DNA of 64,000 bases from contig NZ_JANUBZ010000018.1 in NCBI RefSeq assembly GCF_024808665.1, positions 7,075 to 71,074 on the forward strand. The letters run 5' to 3'. A program made the translations under genes and the position numbers. Numbering within the stretch: position 1 is the stretch's first letter; every line of letters starts with the position of its first letter. This document shows positions 58,805 through 64,000 of the stretch, piece after piece. Origin of the DNA: Mucilaginibacter empetricola (GTDB lineage: Bacteria > Bacteroidota > Bacteroidia > Sphingobacteriales > Sphingobacteriaceae). The notes below the pieces were generated by a model. It did not search any database and had not been told where the DNA came from. It saw nothing but the letters and a program-made list of their open reading frames with translations.

Positions 58805-59341
58805 ATGAAGAAAATCATCAACACTATCCTGCTGCTTTTACTGGCAGCAGCGCTATCGGTTCCGGCTTATGCGCAGAAGGACAAACCACGCGTAAGTCCG
58901 CCCGAATTAGTAACCGGAATGATCAACAAAGCCACCGTCACCATCAATTATAGTAGTCCATCGGTTAAAGGGCGTAAAATATGGGGAGGGTTGGTGCCTT
59001 ATGATACCGTTTGGCGTGCAGGAGCCAATGAGGCAACCACTTTTCAAACCGACAAAGATCTGCTAATCGGTACCCAGGTATTGCCGGCCGGTAAATATGG
59101 CTTTTTCCTGGTCCCTAATAAAACCGGACAATGGATAGCCGTTTTTAACAAAGTACCCAACCAGTGGGGCGCTTTCAAGTACGATAAAAACCAGGATCAG
59201 CTACGCGTAAATGTAAGTACGCAAAATCTTGACGCGGTGCAGGAAATGCTGGTTTATAAGATCAATCCCGATGGTTTTTCATTAACGTGGGAAAAGCTTA
59301 CGGTTATTATCCCCGCACAACAAAACCACCCGAACGAATAA
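58805..59341 (+). CDS. DUF2911 exported protein
   Basis: 178 residues with a signal peptide (IINTILLLLLAAALSVPAYAQ). The DUF2911 pattern is VTINYSSPSVKGRKIWGGLV, then PYDTVWRAGANEATTFQTDK and PAGKYGFFLVPNKTGQWIAV. The family is found in Bacteroidota and has no known function. It precedes the outer-membrane receptor gene by 6 bp on the same strand, in an operon. Confidence 0.9.
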   Translation: MKKIINTILLLLLAAALSVPAYAQKDKPRVSPPELVTGMINKATVTINYSSPSVKGRKIWGGLVPYDTVWRAGANEATTFQTDKDLLIGTQVLPAGKYGFFLVPNKTGQWIAVFNKVPNQWGAFKYDKNQDQLRVNVSTQNLDAVQEMLVYKINPDGFSLTWEKLTVIIPAQQNHPNE

Positions 59342-59347
59342 GCCAGG

Positions 59348-61819
59348 ATGAAATTGCGCAAATCAACCATAGTAGTCACCCTATTGCTGCTGTTAATTAA
59401 TGTGGCGGCCTATAGTCAGGGTAATGGAAAAATAACGGGGGGCATTAAAGATTCCGTAAGCCATGAAAATATTGCGTTTGCTACAGTTGCCCTAACCGAT
59501 CAGCATACAAAAGCTCCGGTTAAGGCAACGCAAACGGATATAAGCGGCCAGTTCGTGTTGGAAAATTTGCCATCGGGCGCGTTTATACTGCGGATAAGCT
59601 ATGTTGGTTACCAGGATATTGTTAAGGCCGATATTACCATCAACCCAACCACCGGCAATTTAAATTTAGGCGATTTGCTGCTGATCACCTCAAAAAGCAA
59701 TGCGCTTAAAGAAGTGGTGGTTACCGCACAAAAGGAAGCATTGCAAAACGTTGATGGTAAAAAAGTATTTGCGGTTAACCAGAGCCTGGTGAGCAAAGGA
59801 GGCAACGCGGCAGATTTATTGCAGAACGTACCTACCCTGCAAATTGATGGCAGTGGCAATGTAAGCCTGCGCGGATCAACCGGCGTTAAGGTTTTGGTGG
59901 ATGGTAAACCTTCGGTTATTGGGGATGGCGATGTTAGCCAGATTTTACAATCCATCCCGGCCAGCGCTATTGAAACGATAGAAGTAATCCCTAATCCTCC
60001 GGCCAAATATGATGCTAATGGTGAAGGGATTATCAATATCATCCTGAAAAAAAATAGCAGGCCGGGACTAAATGGTTCGGTAAATATTGGGGGCGGTACC
60101 CGCGAAAATTATAATGGCAGTGCCAATTTAAGCTACCAAACGGGCAAGGTAAATGTGTATGGCAACTATAGCCTCAAAAATGGAAATACGTTTAGTAATG
60201 GGATACAGAACATGACGTTTTTACAGCAGACGGATTCTGTTCGCTATTCCAATGAAATATTTCCGTCGGTTACCCGCAACAAGATCCAGTTTTTAAAGGG
60301 AGGGATTGATTATTCATTGTCGCCGAAAAGCACTTTGGGGGTTTCTGCCAGTTTAAATTCGCGCAATAGCCATCGCAATGAGACTTTAACTATTGATAAC
60401 TTAGATGATAACGGTGCGCCTTTAAATACAAGTAACCGGTATAATACCATCAATAATAATGGTAACAGCTATGAACTGGATTTAGATTATAACCAACGCT
60501 TTAATAAACCCAAAGAGGAGCTTTCCTTTAACTTTTCATATGCCTATGGCAGCTTCAAAAACTGGCAGGAATATGAAACCCATTTTAACAGTATAAATGG
60601 ATTGCCCGTGTCGTTAATTGATACGCCATTGATAAGCGACATCAGAAATAAGGCTACCAATTATAATATTCAGGCCGATTATGTTTTACCGCTGGGCAAA
60701 ACGGGGCAGTTTTCGGCAGGCTACCGCAGCCAGATCACTTTGGGCGATAATGACCAATACGCCTATAGTATAACCGGCACGGGCCAGGCACCGATTTATG
60801 CTTTTACCAGTTTTTTCAGCAGTAATAACCAGGTACATGCCCTTTATGTAAATTACCAAAACCAGTTTGCTAATTTCGGTTATCAGCTAGGTTTAAGGGG
60901 TGAAGATAGCCACCTTAATGCCACCTATATGAGTTATGATGCCAATAATAACCTGTTTGCCGACCCGGTAAAAGTACCCAGCGTAGGTTTATACCCAAGT
61001 GTGTTGCTGACGGAAAAACTCCAAAATGATGCGGAGCTACAATTTACGTATAGCAACCGGGTTTCGCGGCCCAGGGCGCGGGAGCTGAACTCGGCCATTG
61101 ATTTTTCGGACCCGGTAAATTACGATAGGGGTAACCCGGCCTTAACGCCCGAAAGCATCAACTCACTGGAGCTGGATTATAACAAAACCTGGCAAAATAT
61201 TTCTTTTACCTCGGGCATTTATTATAACCGTATCAACAACGTGATAAAGCACATTGAGGGCGATCCGGTTGATGGCGTAGTAACCACCACATCTGAAAAC
61301 TTAAAAGGCTCAACCACTACCGGGATAGAGCTGATTGGCCATTTTAACCTGGTTAAGGGATGGGACCTTACAGCTAATGCCAATATTTTTCAGCGGGATA
61401 ATGATGCGGCGCCCCAGTTTGGCATTGCCCAAAACACCAGCTTGAGCTGGAATGCCAACATAACCAGCAATATAACGCTGCTGCAAAGACTACAGATCCA
61501 AATTCATGCAGACTACCGGGCACCTGATATGGTGGTGCAGGACAGAAACAGCGCGGCATTTGGATTGGATGCTGCGGCAAAATACGATTTGCCGGGAAAC
61601 AGAGCCTCGTTTGCCCTTAATGCCAACGATATTTTTAACAGCCGGGATTGGGCATTTTTAAGGAGCAGTGATGCTTTGTTACTTGATTTTGAACGCCGCA
61701 CCGTAAGCTCACGAGCTACGCTCAGCTTTACTTACCGGTTTGGCAGTACACCGGGCACAACCAAACAACCCCGCAAAAAAGATACCCAGCAGGATAAGCG
61801 TATTGATGATGCCTCCTGA
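59348..61819 (+). CDS. TonB-dependent-receptor-like outer membrane barrel
   Basis: 823 residues with a signal peptide (VVTLLLLLINVAAYSQ). The CarboxypepD_reg domain (about residues 28-110) is marked by GGIKDSVSHENIAFATVAL and LENLPSGAFILRISYVGYQD. The plug (about 120-220) is marked by VTAQKEALQNVDGKKVFAVN and NPPAKYDANGEGIINIILKK. The long C-terminal outer-membrane barrel is of the OMP_b-brl_3 type, ending in RATLSFTYRFG. Role unknown; such proteins import or export at the outer membrane or only line it. A terminator follows. Confidence 0.93.
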   Translation: MKLRKSTIVVTLLLLLINVAAYSQGNGKITGGIKDSVSHENIAFATVALTDQHTKAPVKATQTDISGQFVLENLPSGAFILRISYVGYQDIVKADITINPTTGNLNLGDLLLITSKSNALKEVVVTAQKEALQNVDGKKVFAVNQSLVSKGGNAADLLQNVPTLQIDGSGNVSLRGSTGVKVLVDGKPSVIGDGDVSQILQSIPASAIETIEVIPNPPAKYDANGEGIINIILKKNSRPGLNGSVNIGGGTRENYNGSANLSYQTGKVNVYGNYSLKNGNTFSNGIQNMTFLQQTDSVRYSNEIFPSVTRNKIQFLKGGIDYSLSPKSTLGVSASLNSRNSHRNETLTIDNLDDNGAPLNTSNRYNTINNNGNSYELDLDYNQRFNKPKEELSFNFSYAYGSFKNWQEYETHFNSINGLPVSLIDTPLISDIRNKATNYNIQADYVLPLGKTGQFSAGYRSQITLGDNDQYAYSITGTGQAPIYAFTSFFSSNNQVHALYVNYQNQFANFGYQLGLRGEDSHLNATYMSYDANNNLFADPVKVPSVGLYPSVLLTEKLQNDAELQFTYSNRVSRPRARELNSAIDFSDPVNYDRGNPALTPESINSLELDYNKTWQNISFTSGIYYNRINNVIKHIEGDPVDGVVTTTSENLKGSTTTGIELIGHFNLVKGWDLTANANIFQRDNDAAPQFGIAQNTSLSWNANITSNITLLQRLQIQIHADYRAPDMVVQDRNSAAFGLDAAAKYDLPGNRASFALNANDIFNSRDWAFLRSSDALLLDFERRTVSSRATLSFTYRFGSTPGTTKQPRKKDTQQDKRIDDAS

Positions 61820-61854
61820 AAAAACAAAAATCTTCAATCGTTCTTAGGTCAGTT

Positions 61855-61888
61855 AATCAGGTATTAGAAGAGATGCCTGATTTTTTTT
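61855..61888 (+). terminator. Terminator after the receptor gene
   Basis: Stem 61855-61864 / 61873-61882 (one G-U) followed by a run of eight T. Confidence 0.85.
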
Positions 61889-61927
61889 GGACGTAGCGCT
61901 AAAGCTTCACCGGCGGGATGACGAATT

Positions 61928-63535
61928 TTATTGGTTAACAGGCAGGGTGAACCAAAAGGTACTGCCTCTGCCCGGTTCGGTATCAACACCTATTTCGCCG
62001 CCATGTTTTTTGATGATATCGGCGCTGATATACAGGCCAAGGCCGAGTCCTGAAAATTGAACGCCGCTATAGTCGGCACGGTAATAGCGATCAAACAGGT
62101 AGGGTAGCTTTTCGGCAGCAATGCCGGGGCCGTTATCTTTTACTGATACCTTGGCTGCGCCATTTATTTTTTCGATAATAATATCGATGTGTTTCGAATC
62201 GGGCGCATATTTGATAGCATTGTTCACCATGTTTACCACCACCTGGTCAATACGTTGTTCATCGGCAGAAACCATTAAATTTAAATCGCCTTTAATCTCC
62301 ACATGGTTGGCAGTACTATGCACCAGCTGGCAACAATCCTTTATCAATTCGGCCAGGTTAAAAGTGGTTTTGCGTAAAGAGAGCTGCCCTTGTGCAATAC
62401 GGTTAACATTTAGCAGATCGTTAACAAGGCTGCTCAGTTTCTGCAAACTTTTGCCAGCCTGTTCTATCAGTTTGGGAAACATGGGTGATGAAGGATCATT
62501 CTTCACCCTGTCGAGCAATTGGATGGATGCTTTAAGGCTGGTAATGGGCGTTTTTAATTCGTGGCTGGCAATGCTGATAAACTCATCCTTTTGTTTCATC
62601 AGCTGGCGCCTGTTGGTAACATCCATAAATGTGGCAATACCACCAGTAATTGCCCCATCGACATCAACAATTGGTGCGGCATTTATAGAGATATAAAAAA
62701 CTTCTTTTTTTGGAATTTTTATACCTACTTCGAAATCATAAACAGACGATCCGGTTTTTAGGGCAAGGGTCATAGGATGCTCTTCATCCGGAAGCAGGGT
62801 GCCGTCTTGTCGCAGGTTTTTCCATTTGGTATCATTATAAGTACGGTCGGCTATATCAATACCGTTAAGGCCAAATATGTTGCGGGCCATTTGATTGGTG
62901 AAAATCAGTTTCCCGGTAACATCAACAATCGAAACACCCTCGGCCATGGTATCCAGAATTCCCTTTAACCGGTCTTCGCTGGTGGCCAGCAGCAGATTTG
63001 TTTGTTGCTGCCTTTCTGATTTTTCGATATTGGAGAGGCGAAGTGCCACCTGTTCCATCACTACATTTGCAAGGCTTTGTAAAATATCCTTTTCATGTGG
63101 GGTTAAGGTACGTGGCTGGGTATCAACCAAACATATGGTACCAATAATATAATTATCAGGAGTAACAATGGGCGCACCCGCGTAAAAACGCAAGCCAAAA
63201 TCGCCATGCACAAACGGGTGACGGGCAAAAGCAGGATCAGTAAAAGCATTTTCAACCACCAGCACATCGGGCGTTAATAATGATAAGGCACAAATGCTCT
63301 CGCCACGGTCGACCAAAACAATACCATCGATACCAACGCTAGCTTTAACAAATTCATTTTCGGCATCCAGAAAAGAAATATGCGCAATAGGAACCTTAAA
63401 TATAGTGATGGCCAGTTTTACGATACTATCAAACTCGTTCTCGGCCGGGGTATTGAATATACGGTATCGTTTTAACGCCTCAACCCGTTCGCTATCATTT
63501 GGGGGTATAATATTGAAACTGTACGCATTACTCAT
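61928..63535 (-). CDS. GAF-PAS sensor histidine kinase
   Basis: 535 residues, no transmembrane segment. An N-terminal GAF domain (about 25-170; FDSIVKLAITIFKVPIAHIS and YAGAPIVTPDNYIIGTICLV) is followed by a PAS domain (about 190-310; DTMAEGVSIVDVTGKLIFTN and AAPIVDVDGAITGGIATFMD). The HisKA His is in SIASHELKTPITSLKASIQL. The ATPase boxes are MVNNAIKYAPDSK, VKDNGPGIAAEKLPYLF and GLGLGLYISADIIKKHGGEI. No response regulator is adjacent. Confidence 0.94.
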   Translation of the reverse strand: MSNAYSFNIIPPNDSERVEALKRYRIFNTPAENEFDSIVKLAITIFKVPIAHISFLDAENEFVKASVGIDGIVLVDRGESICALSLLTPDVLVVENAFTDPAFARHPFVHGDFGLRFYAGAPIVTPDNYIIGTICLVDTQPRTLTPHEKDILQSLANVVMEQVALRLSNIEKSERQQQTNLLLATSEDRLKGILDTMAEGVSIVDVTGKLIFTNQMARNIFGLNGIDIADRTYNDTKWKNLRQDGTLLPDEEHPMTLALKTGSSVYDFEVGIKIPKKEVFYISINAAPIVDVDGAITGGIATFMDVTNRRQLMKQKDEFISIASHELKTPITSLKASIQLLDRVKNDPSSPMFPKLIEQAGKSLQKLSSLVNDLLNVNRIAQGQLSLRKTTFNLAELIKDCCQLVHSTANHVEIKGDLNLMVSADEQRIDQVVVNMVNNAIKYAPDSKHIDIIIEKINGAAKVSVKDNGPGIAAEKLPYLFDRYYRADYSGVQFSGLGLGLYISADIIKKHGGEIGVDTEPGRGSTFWFTLPVNQ

Positions 63536-63625
63536 AAACAGTGACTGGTTATAACAAATATAACAGATAACGCAGTTATGATGACATTTTGGGGTAAAAA
63601 TATTGAGGAGGTGATGGGTACAGCT

Positions 63626-63750
63626 TCGTCTTTTTTGTCATTTCGAACGAGGGTACCGAAGAGAAATCTTCTGCGACTGGCATAGCCACTCTGCAAAGTT
63701 CGCATAGCATATCGTATAAGATTTCTCTCTATCGTTCGAAATGACAACGG
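63626..63750. repeat. Dispersed intergenic repeat, family C (copy 1)
   Basis: About 125 bp. It begins TTTGTCATTTCGAACGAGGG and carries AGAAATCTTCTGCGA and TATAAGATTTCTCTCTATCG, closing with the complement (TTCGAAATGACAA). Inverted ends. No gene overlaps it. Confidence 0.85.
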
Positions 63751-63818
63751 GGGAGAGCTTTCGTGTTCGTTGTCATTTTTTGTCTGAACTATGATTTTTA
63801 AGGTTTTGGGCACAACTC

Positions 63819-63935
63819 CGTCTTTTTTGTCATTTCGAACGAGGGTACCGAGGAGAAAACTTCTGCGAGAAGGATCATCGTTCTGCAAAGTTTATGTAGT
63901 ATGTCGTATAAGATTTCTCTCTATCGTTCGATTTC
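63819..63935. repeat. Dispersed intergenic repeat, family C (copy 2)
   Basis: Starts with the same 30 or so bases as copy 1 and carries the same TATAAGATTTCTCTCTATCG block. Its closing arm is altered (CGATTTCTATGA), so the hairpin is incomplete. Confidence 0.8.
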
Positions 63936-64000
63936 TATGATTCAAGCAAGCAATCTTTGATAATTTTTTTCATAGACTCTGTTTTGGTTTACACAGGCAA

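Overview
The window comes from the chromosome of a Bacteroidota bacterium, most likely Sphingobacteriaceae (Mucilaginibacter/Pedobacter-like). The evidence is the promoter style (TTG-N19/20-TAnnTTTG), the weak Shine-Dalgarno sequences, typical families (DUF4175, DUF2911, DUF1080, DUF6090, LytTR/LytS pairs, a CarboxypepD_reg TonB-type barrel) and the dispersed intergenic repeats. Species assignment is inference; no rRNA or marker tree is possible here.

Region 1 (1-23.5 kb) is chromosomal backbone. It holds a truncated Ig-like lipoprotein, mnmG, and a cluster of six parS-like centromere sites (TGTTCCACGTGGAACA) between mnmG and a small membrane gene. Then come an oxidoreductase/ABC-F/membrane operon, pirin, an MlaEFD-type lipid transport operon, glutathione peroxidase, a DUF4175/anti-sigma/YbeY operon, a MarR/MFS pair, a Crp-Fnr/quinone-oxidoreductase pair, a serine hydrolase, a DUF6624 protein, a methyltransferase and a DUF1080 protein. 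The parS cluster suggests proximity to the replication origin.

Region 2 (23.5-40.7 kb) is a 17.1-kb integrative mobilizable element inserted in tRNA-Pro(GGG). A 52-bp direct repeat (23546-23597 and 40679-40730) marks the ends. The element has a tyrosine integrase at the right end, a helix-turn-helix protein, a CHC2/Toprim primase-like protein, MobC, a relaxase, a membrane protein, a zeta toxin with a possible partner, an AlbA_2/Schlafen-like ATP-binding protein, and a long run of small, often acidic, unknown genes. There are no type IV secretion genes, so it should need a helper for transfer. It also carries a candidate structured RNA (about 24707-24840) and a candidate oriT (34891-34958).

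Region 3 (40.7-64 kb) is chromosomal: two acyltransferases, a second Crp-Fnr/oxidoreductase pair, a BamA/TamA-like barrel, an AraC gene broken by one stop codon, a DeoR regulator with a putative cupredoxin/DUF1080/MFS regulon, a transglutaminase-like protein, a LytS/LytR-type two-component pair, a DUF2911/outer-membrane-receptor operon and a GAF-PAS histidine kinase. It is strewn with one family of hairpin repeats (all on the same strand). At 53463-54158 the two halves of that repeat flank a REP-associated tyrosine transposase, so the free repeats look like internally deleted copies of that transposon.

Two other repeat families (3-18 kb and 63.6 kb to the end) are also described. Function assignments rest on motifs visible in the translations; no database search was possible.
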